Source: Lasioglossum baleicum
Taxonomy: Eukaryota; Arthropoda; Insecta; Hymenoptera; Halictidae
Length of the DNA stretch: 64,000 nt
Direction: 5' to 3'
NCBI RefSeq assembly: GCF_051020765.1
Contig: NC_134942.1
Location: forward strand, 1,922,001-1,986,000
In this document: positions 25,194 through 36,300 of the stretch, in pieces
Numbering within the stretch: the stretch's first letter is position 1
Layout of the letters: each line of letters begins with the position of its first letter
Notes under the pieces: model-generated
What the model saw: the letters and a program-made list of their open reading frames with translations, nothing else
The model's database searches: none
What the model was told of the DNA's origin: nothing
Translations under genes and position numbers: made by a program

Positions 25194-26813
25194 TTTTATT
25201 TTTATTCTATTTTCTCGAAAATGAATAAATCCATGAATACTTTCGGCCAACTCGAGGCTACAATGAACACGACCGACGCCCGAGGGTCGAGCCCTGAGGC
25301 CTGAGCCCAGAACACAATAGTAGTGCAATAAACACGGCCCGACAATCCCCCGGCCAGCCAGGTAGCTCGGCATGAAACCGCTAAGGAGCGAATGCTGAAC
25401 TTAATTATTTTCCGTGCTGCCCTCACGAAAGTCACACGAGCCAATTCGTGGCGTTCTGCCGATTAAGAAAAGCCTAAACTCGACGGAATTAGGACCGTTT
25501 CTAGTGGTTTTATTCATAACGGAGTGTACACTTTCCACCTTTAAATATAAGAAATTTAAAAATATGTGCAAGGTGTCTCTTTTTATTATGTCGAGCACCC
25601 TGTATATGAGCACCAAAAACTAATTTTCATCGTTTTGTTAGTGTTTGACACGCGATTGTAAATACGTTCAAAGCATTGTGCTACCGTCTCGTCCCGTGTT
25701 ATTGTCTTTACCGTTCGCGTTCAATTTGAACGATTTCTAACGAGCTCCCCAGTATGAGAGTATGGTGGGGATGCCCGCGTATTACGCGAGGACCCCGATC
25801 CGCAACAGTCGAGATTGATGACTGAGAGAGATCTCCGAAACGAGAACCATGAGTCCCGAAACGACATCTCAATTGTCAGTTATTTGTACCGCGTGTTTAA
25901 AATTATTATTAAAAGTGATCTCGAAGTCGCAGAAGCCCGGCTTCCCTGTTTAAACCAGTGGTTTTAATTCACCCACTTACACTTTCTCCACTACCGGACT
26001 GATCCAACCCTTCATACCTGATTTTAAACGAAGCGCTCGTGTCGGGGTAAACAGTTAGTTTGGCCGTTATAATTTAAGGAAAAATTTGTGACACCTCATA
26101 TTACACGTCCGTAAAACCAACAATTTTCAAGACTTCAAGGAATTGTTTGAGATACGTTTTCTCATATTTCACTAAAGACTGCAACATATCCAAATTTGAA
26201 CAAAATCCGAAACAGTAGTTCTATTTCGCATGGAAATATGGATACTCGAAAACAATTAAAAATTAAAACAATTATAAGAAACTGCGATTTAGATCAATCG
26301 TGAGCAGAAAAATTCAAAGATTCTTTTCTTTACATCTTTCAATGCCTACTATGTATATCTGTTTTATGTGTTGACCGTTTTCGATGACATTTCGGGTAAT
26401 CGGATAGTGTTTTTTCATTTTCTTAGTTTTAAAAATCTTAAGCTTAATAAATATGGATTCGAAAAAATCGTTTGTCCCGCTGTTTCCAAAACCATTGTTT
26501 AAACATGTTTAAACAATCATACTGTATTAATATTGGATATCACTGTATTTGAAAAAGTCTACAGAATCTTTTATATGGCGGGGGTAGCGAGCGCACGGTA
26601 ACCCCAAGGAATCTGGTTAGACCGATTTGGTCTTTAATATCTTTATGGTTATTACGGCTATTAACTCCTAAGGGTACGGCTGGTGGCACATTGCAGTTCG
26701 GCCATGGCACAACAAAAGCCCAAACTTCGTTTTTCAGGACCTTTTGCTCGAAAAAGTATATTAACGGTTTCGGTGTTATTTCAGCCGCTTGGCATAGTAC
26801 CGTTACCGGTATT
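25194..26813. other. Unassigned spacer between inverted repeat and Copia 5' LTR
   Basis: I found no convincing gene. A TATACAGGGTGCTCGACATA-like stretch on the minus strand near 25,565-25,610 resembles fragments of other insect repeats. A 76-bp repeat near 26,493 is listed separately. The rest is unassigned. Confidence 0.45.
26493..26568. repeat. 76-bp dispersed repeat with GTTTAAAC palindrome, copy 1
   Basis: Contains the palindrome GTTTAAACATGTTTAAAC followed by a shared tail ending GTCTACAGAATC. A nearly identical copy in the same orientation lies at 44,433-44,508, inside the insertion that breaks the second Copia element. Confidence 0.85.
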
Positions 26814-26818
26814 GTCCG

Positions 26819-27080
26819 TGTAAGAAAATGTTAGACAATACGTGCTATGCACGTGTTCTATTTTATCGACATGTACCTATCTATGCGTATTACATTAGAG
26901 TGTGTGTGTGGCGCGCTTGTTGTTTCTTTCTTTTGTCGAGATGATTTGCAGTCTCCTGCAGTCTCCTTTACGCCGCCATGTGAAACGCATGTATACTACA
27001 TTTTATATTATAACTTAAATATATTTAATCAAGTTGTGTGATAATAAAGTTTAGTATTTATTATCCCGAATCTTCTGTCA
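26819..27080 (+). mobile_element. Copia element 1, 5' LTR
   Basis: A 262-bp LTR with TG...CA ends (TGTAAGAAAATG...CTTCTGTCA). It matches the 3' LTR at 37,365-37,627 apart from one substitution and one extra T in a T-run, which implies recent insertion. The 5-bp sequence GTCCG precedes it (26,814-26,818) and follows the 3' LTR (37,628-37,632) as the target duplication. AATAAAG near the end is a likely polyadenylation signal. Confidence 0.96.
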
Positions 27081-27094
27081 GGTTATGGGCCCAG
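27081..27094 (+). promoter_or_regulatory. Copia primer-binding site (initiator Met tRNA, internal)
   Basis: GGTTATGGGCCCAG directly abuts the LTR and is complementary to the anticodon stem-loop region of eukaryotic initiator methionine tRNA (CTGGGCCCATAACC). Drosophila copia is known to prime from an internal cleaved half of this tRNA, so this is the expected arrangement for the family. Confidence 0.88.
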
Positions 27095-27150
27095 AAGTTT
27101 CGAAGTTATTGCGTGTCATTTAAAAGGTTGAATTACAGAAATATTGAAGA

Positions 27151-27165
27151 ATGACGGTGGCGTCG
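27151..27165 (+). pseudogene. Copia 1 gag start, separated by BEL insertion
   Basis: The first five codons of the Copia gag-pol frame (ATG at 27,151). The last five bases, CGTCG, are the target duplication of the BEL element that begins at 27,166. The same CGTCG reappears at 33,357-33,361, where the frame resumes in phase. The insertion therefore disconnects start codon and promoter from the rest of the gene. Confidence 0.85.
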
Positions 27166-27493
27166 TGTTTCGGCAAACCGTCACCGAGTCGCGCCGTCTC
27201 GACCGGGATCGCGATGATGACGTCACCACCAAGAGCCCCCCACCTGAGCTCACTAGACGCGGCTCAGGTGTTCGACTCCTATGGGTGATCGCGTCTTTAG
27301 TTTGTATGTATCACCGCTACCGCCTAATGTATATACCGCTATTGTCAATCCGCTAACGGTTTACCCGCGAGTTGTACCACAGTTCTTGGTGTAATTCAGT
27401 TCATTTTTATTAAAGTTGTGTTTCTTACAATTCTGTGCGCGTTCAGTCATCACCCACGACCTATCTCCGCTACGAGCACCCGATATCCGAACA
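27166..27493 (+). mobile_element. BEL/Pao element, 5' LTR
   Basis: A 328-bp LTR, TG...CA (TGTTTCGGCAAACC...CGATATCCGAACA). I found two differences from the 3' LTR at 33,029-33,356. It contains a TATATA-type box (GTATATACC) and ATTAAAG upstream of a T-rich stretch. The target duplication is CGTCG on both sides of the element. Confidence 0.97.
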
Positions 27494-27498
27494 TTATT

Positions 27499-27516
27499 TG
27501 GTCCTTCGAGCCGGAT
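27499..27516 (+). promoter_or_regulatory. BEL primer-binding site (tRNA-Tyr)
   Basis: TGGTCCTTCGAGCCGGAT lies five bases after the LTR. It is complementary to the CCA end and T-stem side of insect tRNA-Tyr as I remember that sequence (ATCCGGCTCGAAGGA plus CCA). The tRNA assignment is from memory. Confidence 0.75.
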
Positions 27517-27763
27517 ATCTCGGCCGCTCTCTCTATATCTCAGCTGGAGATAAGTCGTGATTGAGTACATTCGTGAAGCCGCATCAGTGTTCGCGCGATT
27601 ACCATAGACTACGTGCAGTGCTCTCAACAATTCGTGAGTGCTGAGACTGTTCAGTAAACGTTTACGAACGTTAATTCAAACTCAGTGTGTTCGTTACACT
27701 GCCCTGTCGCGTGACCTCTCGTTCTCTATCAAACGGCTACATTCGAATTTCGGAGCGCGCAAC

Positions 27764-30700
27764 ATGTCGTCTGCGAAAACGTTAATCTCTCTGCAGTGTG
27801 AATTGCATAAGAGTATTGGTCGCATTATCTCCAACACCAAAAAGAAGGGGATGGCCAATCTTACGGAGGCCTATATCCAATCGAGGCTGGACGCACTTAT
27901 GCGAAACTGGAACGAATTTCGGGCAAATCACGTGAAGCTCCAGGAAGTATGCACTCCCGACCTCCTGACGCACGACTACTTCGTCAATGAAATGCGTTAC
28001 GAATGCGAGGAATTGGTCATCGAGACCCAAGCCACGCTGTACACCTTTCTCAAGGAGCTCGCACCCCTAGCCTCCGCATCCAACGAAAGGAATGAACACG
28101 AGAACAATGCAACATCTTCAGCTAAGCTCCGCCGCATCGACGTTCCCACCTTCTCCGGGGACTTCAAAGACTGGCCTCCGTTTAAATCATTATTCACATC
28201 GCTGGTCTTAAACAACGCCAGCCTCGACGACACGGAGAAGTTTCATTATCTTCTTCGGAGTCTCAACGGCGACGCCCTTGACCTCATTCGAAATTTGCCG
28301 ATAGACGGTGACAATTTCAAACGAGCATGGCAACTCGTCGATGAGCAATACAACAACACACGCGTGCTCATCGATAACCTACTCGAGACATTGTTTTCAT
28401 TACCAAGAGCCAAGTCGGAATCAGCGGCGGAGTTGAAAAAACTTCGCGGCACGGTGAAACAAATACTGAACGCGCTCGAGGTGCTCAAGTGTCAAGTTCA
28501 GCATTGGGGGCCGTTTATAATATTTTGGGTGTCTCGGCGATTGGATTCGGAATCGCTCAAAGCGTGGGAGCTTCTAATCGCAAATCAAATCGAATATCCC
28601 AAGTTCTCCGTCCTGGACGAGTTTCTGCAACAGCGTACCTTCGCGTTGATGTCGTACGAGAAGGCCACAACCGTCGCGACGATACCGAAACCGCGTTCGT
28701 CCAGCGCTCTTTCGCACAATACCATCGGTCCTCGGCCCCGGTGCATTCTGTGCTCAGCGGATCACTATATCGGAGCCTGTACGCAATTTCTCGCAAAGAC
28801 GCCTGAGCAACGTAAACAGTTTGTCACACAGAATCGACGCTGCTACAATTGTTTAGGCAACCACCCTCGAAAAGCTTGTCGCAGTACTAAGAAGTGCACG
28901 ACGTGCGCCTCTCGTCACCACAGCTCGCTGCACGATGCTTCTACGTCCACGTCGCCTGGGGATGCAATGCCTACTGCCAACTCTCGCGTGGACCCTCCAA
29001 ATGCGGCCGCTCATCATGTCGGTCCTGTCGCTTCATCGGTGGTGATGCGCCGCCCGATTCTCTTGGCCACCGCCCTCGTCAAGGTAACTTCCCACAACGG
29101 AGACAGCATCACAGCTCGGGCATTATTGGACCAAGGCTCCGAGGTCTCCTTCGTTAAGGAATCAATGTGCCAACGACTGCGTCTTCCTCGGCAACACGCA
29201 AATTTACCCATCTACGGCATCGGAGCAGGCCATCACGTGACGACTCGAGGCGCCTCCACCTTTACAATTTCCTCCCTTACGGAGAAGTACACCTGTGAAG
29301 TCAGAGCATTTATATTACCTGAGCTCACGCATTATACACCTGCCGTCGCAGTACCACAGGCAAGTTGGGACCACATCAAAGGGTTAAAGTTGGCTGATTC
29401 GGCCTACCTGGAGTCCCAACCGATTGATATCGTCATCGGCGTCGACATCTACAACCGGATCATACAACCTGACGTTCGGCGAGGAGACGACGACGCCCCA
29501 GTCGCCCAGCTCACCAAGCTAGGATGGATCATCTCCGGTCCGGCGTCTTCAGGGTGTTCCCACGCAACATCCATCGGAGTCTCCAGTTTCCAATGTAGCG
29601 TCGATCGGGATCTCTACGACCTGGTTGAGAGATTCTGGGCCCAGGAAGAACCACCAAGGCAGCACGACACGACACTGACTGAGTCCGAGCGCAAATGTGA
29701 GGAACACTTTGCTCTTACTCACACCCGCGACCAGACCGGGCGGTACATCGTTCGTTTGCCGTTCACGAAACACCCATGCGAGCTCGGGGACTCGCGATCG
29801 GCGGCTTGGCGTATTTTGCTGCGGAACGAAAAGGCACTCGTGGCGCGTCCTCACGTACGGGATAAATACGTAGAATTTCTCGATGAATACGAACGCCTCG
29901 GACACATGCGCGTGTCCAATCGCGATGACCGCGACGCGAAAACCGCGTCCTATGTATTACCGCATCACGGAGTGTTCCGCGGGACGGGCGAGTCATCCAA
30001 AATCCGTGTCGTATTCAACGGCTCGCACAGAACGACGTCCGGAAATTCTCTCAACGATTGCTTGCACACCGGTCCAAAGTTGCAGGTGGACCTATCGGAT
30101 GTCATTCTCCGCTGGCGCAGATATCGGTTCGCGTTCTCTGCAGACGTGGAAAAGATGTATCGCCAAATTCGCGTAGCTGAAGATGATCAAATCTTCCAAC
30201 GGATACTTTGGCGGCGCGAACCCTCGTTACCGGTTCAGGAATACGCGCTCACCACCGTCACCTACGGCCTCGCGTGCGCACCGTTTCTCGCATTGCGGTG
30301 TATGCGCCAATTAGCCATTGACGAGGGCGACAATTTTCCGCGTGCGAGAGATACCTTACTCCGCGAGGCATACGTCGATGACATACTGTCAGGGGCTAAC
30401 GACCTGCGTACCGCCCAAGAAAAAATCGACCATTTGCAAAATCTCCTCGGAGCAGGAGGATTCACGTTGAAAAAATGGGTCGCGAACTGCCCGGAATTGA
30501 TCCCCGCCGACGAACAAAGTCCAGAACCGCTAAACGAACGCACGCTGTCCCTTGACGCCCCGCATCGCGCGCTCGGCCTCGCTTGGAAAACCGAACCCGA
30601 TGCTTTCGTATTTTCTTTCCAGGCGCCAGCGACCGCGCACCAATCGAAACGAGGAGTACTGTCGACAATTTCCCAGATATTCGACCCATTAGGATGGCTC

Positions 30701-32947
30701 GCGCCCATAACCGTACAAGGAAAACTCCTCATGCAGGAGTTATGGGCACAGAAAACGAGTTGGGACGATGATCTCCCAACGGAGTTCTCGCGTCGATGGG
30801 AACGATTCTGCACTGACCTTATAGACATTCGTGAATTCGCGATAGATCGATGGATCGGAGAGCTCGAACCCGATCACGGTGTCGAAATTCATGGATTCTC
30901 CGATGCATCTACGCGCGCGATGGGCATCGTAATTTATATCCGCGTTAGGAACGACGACGAGTCGGTCAGAGTGACTTTACTCTCCGCGAAGTCCAGAGTC
31001 GCTCCCATCAAACCGATGACTATCCCGCGTCTGGAATTGTCGGCCGCGCTCCTCCTCGTAAAACAAGTCGCACACATCCGGAAGGTATTAGGACTCGAAC
31101 GAATACCGACGCACTTGTGGACAGACTCGGCCGTCGCGCTCGCGTGGATCCGCAGCCCTCCCTCCAAATGGAAGGACTTCGTACGAAACCGCGTCGCCGA
31201 CATTCACATGCTCGCACCGCAGACCTACTGGCATCACGTTCCAGGAAATTGCAACCCCGCGGATTTAGCGTCCCGCGGTGTTTCTCCGCAAGCATTACGC
31301 AATTCCATTTGGTGGCGAGGGCCAGCTTGGTTGCGGGAGTTTTCTCCAGCATGGCCTAATGAAACCCTTTCTCCGGACGGCCGCATCGACGCCGAGAGAC
31401 GGCCGGAAAAAGTAGCCACGCTACACGCCGCACCCACACCATCGTGGGACCTGCTCCATCGGTTCTCGTCTCTCACCCGCCTATTACGCATAACCGCGCT
31501 ATGCTTCAGAGCTGTACGCCGCATGAGAGTAAAAAGAGCGGACCGCGAACCGGTAGACCTGTTAACTGTAGCAGAAATCGAGGAGGCTCGTCGATTCTGG
31601 ATTCGCCAGACACAGGCGGATCATTTCGCGTCCGAAATACAAGCTCTCAATCGCGGCGCTGCCCTACCTAAGTCGAGCAAGCTCGTAAAATTGATGCCCT
31701 TCGCGGACGCGAACGACATCCTGCGCGTAGGAGGACGTCTCCAGCACTCGCTCTTGGATGCCGATCAGAAACACCCTATGATACTACCGCGGTCCTCAGC
31801 CTTCACCTCGCTCGTTATAGCCCAAGCGCATTTACGAAACCTGCACGCCGGAACCCAACTCACACTCGCGACGCTACGACAATCATATTGGATAATTATC
31901 GGCGGACGACAACCGATACGAGCATTCATCAGTAAATGTGTAACGTGCGCACGTCACAGAGCTCGGCAATGTACACAAATAATGGGTCAGCTTCCGTCCC
32001 GCCGCGCCACGCCCTCACGCGCATTCTTGCACTCCGGGGTAGACTACGCGGGCCCTTTCCTCTGGCGAACAAAGCGAGGCCGAGGAGGCCAGATCCTCAA
32101 GGGCTACCTCGCATTATTTGTATGTATGGCTACCGGCGCGGTACATCTCGAATTCGTATCCGATTACACGGCCGACGCGTTTATAGCGGCTTACAAGCGC
32201 TTCACGGGACGTCGGGGAATTTGCTGTACACTGTCGAGCGATTGTGGCACGAACTTCGTCGGGGCAGACGGCGAGTTACGTCGAATGTTTACACGCGCGT
32301 CGCAGGAGTCACGCTCTATCGCACACAGTCTCGCAAACCTCGGAACGCAGTGGAGATTCAACCCCCCCTCCGCTCCTCACTTCGGCGGAAAATGGGAAGC
32401 CGCGGTCAAATCGACAAAATTCCACATGCGCCGCGTCATCGGGGATTCCACACTTACGTTCGAGGAATATGCGACACTGTTTGCGCAAATCGAAGCATCG
32501 CTGAAATCGCGGCCGATCTGCCCACTTTCCGACGACGCGTCCTACCTCGCGACCCTCACTCCGGGTCACTTCCTAATCGGTGACGCGCTTAACGTAATTC
32601 CTGAACCGGATCTCGCGGACACTCCTCGCAATCGGCTATCACGATGGCAACTATTGCGACAAATCGTCGAACACTTTTGGTCGCGCTGGTCGCGGGAATA
32701 CTTACAGCAGGTTCACACCGCGTCAAAATGGCACACCATGTCTCAACCGTTTCGCGTAGGAGATCTTGTTCTCGTGCGAGACGAACGGACACCACCAGCC
32801 AACTGGCCGCTCGCGCGTGTGACCGAACTCCACCCCGGAAAGGACGACGTCACACGTGTTGTCACGGTGAGGACCGCGACTAGCATACAAAAACGACCAA
32901 TCACTAAGTTGTGTCGATTGCCCGTCGAAACCCCCGCCGCCTCATAA
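27764..32947 (+). CDS. BEL/Pao gag-pol polyprotein, intact
   Basis: One uninterrupted frame of about 1,727 codons from the ATG at 27,764 (MSSAKTLISLQ). An ATG-less extension reaches 27,638 but the internal ATG looks the better start. In order: Gag-like region with a DUF1759-type segment (PTFSGDFKDW); three zinc-knuckle-like clusters from about 28,742 (CILC..DH, CYNC..NH, CTTC..RH); aspartic protease with LLDQGSE (about 29,130); reverse transcriptase with YVDD (30,371-30,382); RNase H (GFSDAS, WTDSAVALAW); H2C2 integrase finger (CVTCARH); integrase core with VDYAGPF, SDCGTN and GGKWEA; and a DUF5641-type C-terminus. No env follows. Its codon use is far richer in G and C than the Copia frame it interrupts. 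Intact frame, near-identical LTRs and perfect target duplication indicate a young, possibly active copy. Confidence 0.97.
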   Translation: MSSAKTLISLQCELHKSIGRIISNTKKKGMANLTEAYIQSRLDALMRNWNEFRANHVKLQEVCTPDLLTHDYFVNEMRYECEELVIETQATLYTFLKELAPLASASNERNEHENNATSSAKLRRIDVPTFSGDFKDWPPFKSLFTSLVLNNASLDDTEKFHYLLRSLNGDALDLIRNLPIDGDNFKRAWQLVDEQYNNTRVLIDNLLETLFSLPRAKSESAAELKKLRGTVKQILNALEVLKCQVQHWGPFIIFWVSRRLDSESLKAWELLIANQIEYPKFSVLDEFLQQRTFALMSYEKATTVATIPKPRSSSALSHNTIGPRPRCILCSADHYIGACTQFLAKTPEQRKQFVTQNRRCYNCLGNHPRKACRSTKKCTTCASRHHSSLHDASTSTSPGDAMPTANSRVDPPNAAAHHVGPVASSVVMRRPILLATALVKVTSHNGDSITARALLDQGSEVSFVKESMCQRLRLPRQHANLPIYGIGAGHHVTTRGASTFTISSLTEKYTCEVRAFILPELTHYTPAVAVPQASWDHIKGLKLADSAYLESQPIDIVIGVDIYNRIIQPDVRRGDDDAPVAQLTKLGWIISGPASSGCSHATSIGVSSFQCSVDRDLYDLVERFWAQEEPPRQHDTTLTESERKCEEHFALTHTRDQTGRYIVRLPFTKHPCELGDSRSAAWRILLRNEKALVARPHVRDKYVEFLDEYERLGHMRVSNRDDRDAKTASYVLPHHGVFRGTGESSKIRVVFNGSHRTTSGNSLNDCLHTGPKLQVDLSDVILRWRRYRFAFSADVEKMYRQIRVAEDDQIFQRILWRREPSLPVQEYALTTVTYGLACAPFLALRCMRQLAIDEGDNFPRARDTLLREAYVDDILSGANDLRTAQEKIDHLQNLLGAGGFTLKKWVANCPELIPADEQSPEPLNERTLSLDAPHRALGLAWKTEPDAFVFSFQAPATAHQSKRGVLSTISQIFDPLGWLAPITVQGKLLMQELWAQKTSWDDDLPTEFSRRWERFCTDLIDIREFAIDRWIGELEPDHGVEIHGFSDASTRAMGIVIYIRVRNDDESVRVTLLSAKSRVAPIKPMTIPRLELSAALLLVKQVAHIRKVLGLERIPTHLWTDSAVALAWIRSPPSKWKDFVRNRVADIHMLAPQTYWHHVPGNCNPADLASRGVSPQALRNSIWWRGPAWLREFSPAWPNETLSPDGRIDAERRPEKVATLHAAPTPSWDLLHRFSSLTRLLRITALCFRAVRRMRVKRADREPVDLLTVAEIEEARRFWIRQTQADHFASEIQALNRGAALPKSSKLVKLMPFADANDILRVGGRLQHSLLDADQKHPMILPRSSAFTSLVIAQAHLRNLHAGTQLTLATLRQSYWIIIGGRQPIRAFISKCVTCARHRARQCTQIMGQLPSRRATPSRAFLHSGVDYAGPFLWRTKRGRGGQILKGYLALFVCMATGAVHLEFVSDYTADAFIAAYKRFTGRRGICCTLSSDCGTNFVGADGELRRMFTRASQESRSIAHSLANLGTQWRFNPPSAPHFGGKWEAAVKSTKFHMRRVIGDSTLTFEEYATLFAQIEASLKSRPICPLSDDASYLATLTPGHFLIGDALNVIPEPDLADTPRNRLSRWQLLRQIVEHFWSRWSREYLQQVHTASKWHTMSQPFRVGDLVLVRDERTPPANWPLARVTELHPGKDDVTRVVTVRTATSIQKRPITKLCRLPVETPAAS

Positions 32948-33014
32948 ACTCAAGGGCGTAAGGGCACTGCACATACGTGCAACCTTCGCGTTATCGCCGA
33001 AACTGCGATTCGGC

Positions 33015-33025
33015 AAGGGGGGGAG
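33015..33025 (+). promoter_or_regulatory. BEL polypurine tract
   Basis: AAGGGGGGGAG lies three bases before the 3' LTR, where plus-strand DNA synthesis would be primed. Confidence 0.85.
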
Positions 33026-33028
33026 TAA

Positions 33029-33356
33029 TGTTCCGGCAAACCGTCACCGAGTCGCGCCGTCTCGACCGGGATCGCGATGATGACGTCACCACCAAGAGCC
33101 CCCCACCTGAGCTCACTAGACGCGGCTCAGGTGTTCGACTCCTATGGGTGATCGCGTCTTTAGTTTGTATGTATCACCGCTACCGCCTAATGTATATACC
33201 GCTATTGTCAATCCGCTAACGGTTTACCCGCGAGTTGTACCACAGTTCTTGGTGTAATTCAGTTCATTTTTATTAAAGTTGTGTTTCTTACAATTCTGAG
33301 CGCGTTCAGTCATCACCCACGACCTATCTCCGCTACGAGCACCCGATATCCGAACA
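33029..33356 (+). mobile_element. BEL/Pao element, 3' LTR
   Basis: 328 bp, beginning TGTTCCGGCAAACC and ending CGATATCCGAACA. It differs from the 5' LTR at two positions that I found (TTTC/TTCC near the start; CTGTGCG/CTGAGCG near the end). Followed directly by the CGTCG target duplication. Confidence 0.97.
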
Positions 33357-33361
33357 CGTCG

Positions 33362-36300
33362 GGTCTCGCGAACATTGAAAAATTAACTGCCGAAAATTAC
33401 GATCTGTGGAAAGTGCAGATGAAAAGTGTTCTAGTGTTCAACGAACTCTGGGCATACGTTGACGGTACACAAGTGAAGCCTGCCGAAAATCCAGAGGAAT
33501 GGATAAAGAAAGACGGAAAAGCACTAGCGTTAATTAATTTAAGTATAACGCATAGCCAACTAAATTATATTAAAAAGGCAGCATCCTCGAAACAAGCGTG
33601 GGATGGCCTCAAAGAAACATTTGAATCCCGTGGCCCTGTGAGGAAAGCAGCTTTGTACAAGCAACTGTTAAAAATGGAGAAGAAACGAGATTCATCCATG
33701 ACGCAATACGTAACGGACCTCACGCACAAGGCGGAACAATTGAAGGAGGCCGGAATCGACATCCCCGAAGAATTGCTGTCGATAATGATGCTTAGTTCAT
33801 TGCCGACCGAATTTGAAAATTTCACCATAGCAATGGAACTACGAGACGTGATACCGACAGTGGAGACTCTGAAGTTGAAACTTATCGAAGAGGAAGCGAG
33901 ACAGAATGATCGAGTGAAGAAGACAAACGACGACGAAGAAAAGAGTGACGCGTTATTAACCAAGGGACGCTATAAACAATCCAAGCAATATTACGATAAA
34001 TCAAAAAGTGATACGCGAAAATATTCTCATACTCAAAAATTCAATGGGAAGTGTTTCAATTGCGGAAAAATAGGGCATGCGAGTCGATATTGTAGATCGA
34101 AACATAGCGAATCGAGTAGTGTTAGTGATGCGATGACAGCGGTCGCGTGTAACACCGAACCGTTCGAGAAATCGAAAATTTGGTATATCGATAGCGGTGC
34201 CACGAGGCACATGTGCAGTGACGAACAAGATTTTGTGACGCTTAACGATAAACAACAAACGCGAGTATACACGGCCGCGAAACATTTTGAAAAATCGATA
34301 GGCGCGGGCGATATCAATTTGAACGCTAAATTGAACGAACGTACGACAAAATCTATACAATTAAAGGATGCATTATGTGTTCCGGGTCTGCGCAATAATT
34401 TGTTATCGGTATCGAGGGTTACTGACCACGGTTACACGGTCACATTTGATAAAAATCGAGCAACGATCAATCGTAAAGATGGTTCAACCGTTCTCACAGC
34501 CAGGAAACACGATCAGCTGTACTTAGTAAATCAAAACAATGAACAGGCGTCGTTAGTTAACGAAAACCGCGGAAAAGATATCTATAAATGGCATCAAAGA
34601 TACGGGCATTTAAATGTTTGCGACTTAACAAAAATGAAAAACGAAGAAATGGTACACGGTATGAATTTTGCGTCGAATATGTATAAAATTAATTGCGAAA
34701 TATGCGCGAAATCTAAAATTCATAATCTGCCGTTCAAACCATCAACCAATCGCGAAAAAGAAATTTTAGGCCTAATTCATTCAGATATCTGCGGTCCTAT
34801 GAAAACACAATCGCTCGGCGGCGCAAAATACTTTGCAACATTTATAGACGACTGTACCAGATATACGGAAACAGTCATGATTAGAAATAGGTCTGATATT
34901 TTTAAAGCTTTCAGAGACTACAAGCAGAAGGTGGAAAAGCAGACGGGACGGAAAATAAAGAAACTGCGTACGGACAACGGAAGAGAATATGTATCTGGCG
35001 ACTTCGATGGATTTCTCAAGAAGGAGGGAATCATACATCAATTGAGTACGGAATATACACTTCAGCAGAACGGGGTGGCAGAACGAGCAAACCGTACGTT
35101 AGTTGAAATGGCCAGATGTATGATGTTGCAGGCAAACCTTCCAGAATCTTTATGGGCTGAAGCGGTAAATACTGCAACTTACTTGAGGAACAGGAGCGCA
35201 ACAAAGTGCCTAGATGGCATTACGCCGATAGAAGCGTGGTCGCAACGAAAACCATACGTCGGATTCTTTCGAACATTCGGGAGTAAGGTAATTGCTTTAA
35301 ATAAAAGTCGTAAGACAGGGAAATTTCAACCAAAAGGCGTCGACTATTTATTGGTGGGTTATTCAAATAAGAGCAAAGCTTATAGATTGTGGAAACCCGG
35401 TACCAAAGTAGTAATTAAGGCTAGGGATGTCAAATTCTTTGAGAACATAGAGTTCCCACAAGTATCGACAAGGGCGACGTTCTTCCTGCCTGAATCCGCT
35501 CCAGATGCACTTGAAGAAAGGCAAGAGAATGACGTTCCAAACATCGATGAAAAAGATGATGAGAATGGGTCACAAAATGAAGATGCGAATGGATCACGAA
35601 ACGAAGATGTGAATGGGTCACAAAGTAAAGACTCAACTACTCAAATGCACCGAGGACCAGGTCGTCCAAAAATCGAAAGAACCGGCAAGCCTGGCAGACC
35701 ACGAAAAATTTATCAGGTAATGAATACGCAATGCTCCGATCCTAAAAATGTATATGATATTTTAGCACAAGACGATAGTGAGGCATGACTGACCGCCATG
35801 CAAAAAGAATACAACACCCTGCAAGAAAACAAGACTTGGACACTTGTACCAAGACCGATTCACAAGAAAGTATTGACGAACCGATGGGTGTTTAGGAAGA
35901 AGAAAAATCAGGATGGCCAAGTAGAGCAATATAAAGCACGTTTGGTTGCCGGAGGTCATACGCAGGAATACGGAGTTGATTACGACGAGGTTTTTGCACC
36001 CGTAGCGAGATACGAGATAATTCGTACGTTACTGGCTGCATCAGTAAACGAAGAAATGCATATACACCAAATGGATGTAACGTCGGCCTATGTACAGGGT
36101 GAATTACACGATGAAGTGTATATGGAACAGCCCAAAATGTTTGTCGAGCCGAAACACGAAGAAAGCGTGTGCAAATTGCTTAAGCCACTATACGGCTTAA
36201 AGCAATCAGGGCGAGAATGGTATAAAAAGTTGGATAATTACATTCAAAATATCGGAGGTAAACGCACAGCAGCAGATCCATGCGTATATGTCATAGGCAA

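Noticed and set aside
31936..32583. 215-codon alternative frame in BEL
   Set aside because: Shadow frame over the integrase domain of the intact gag-pol; GC-rich codons leave few stops.
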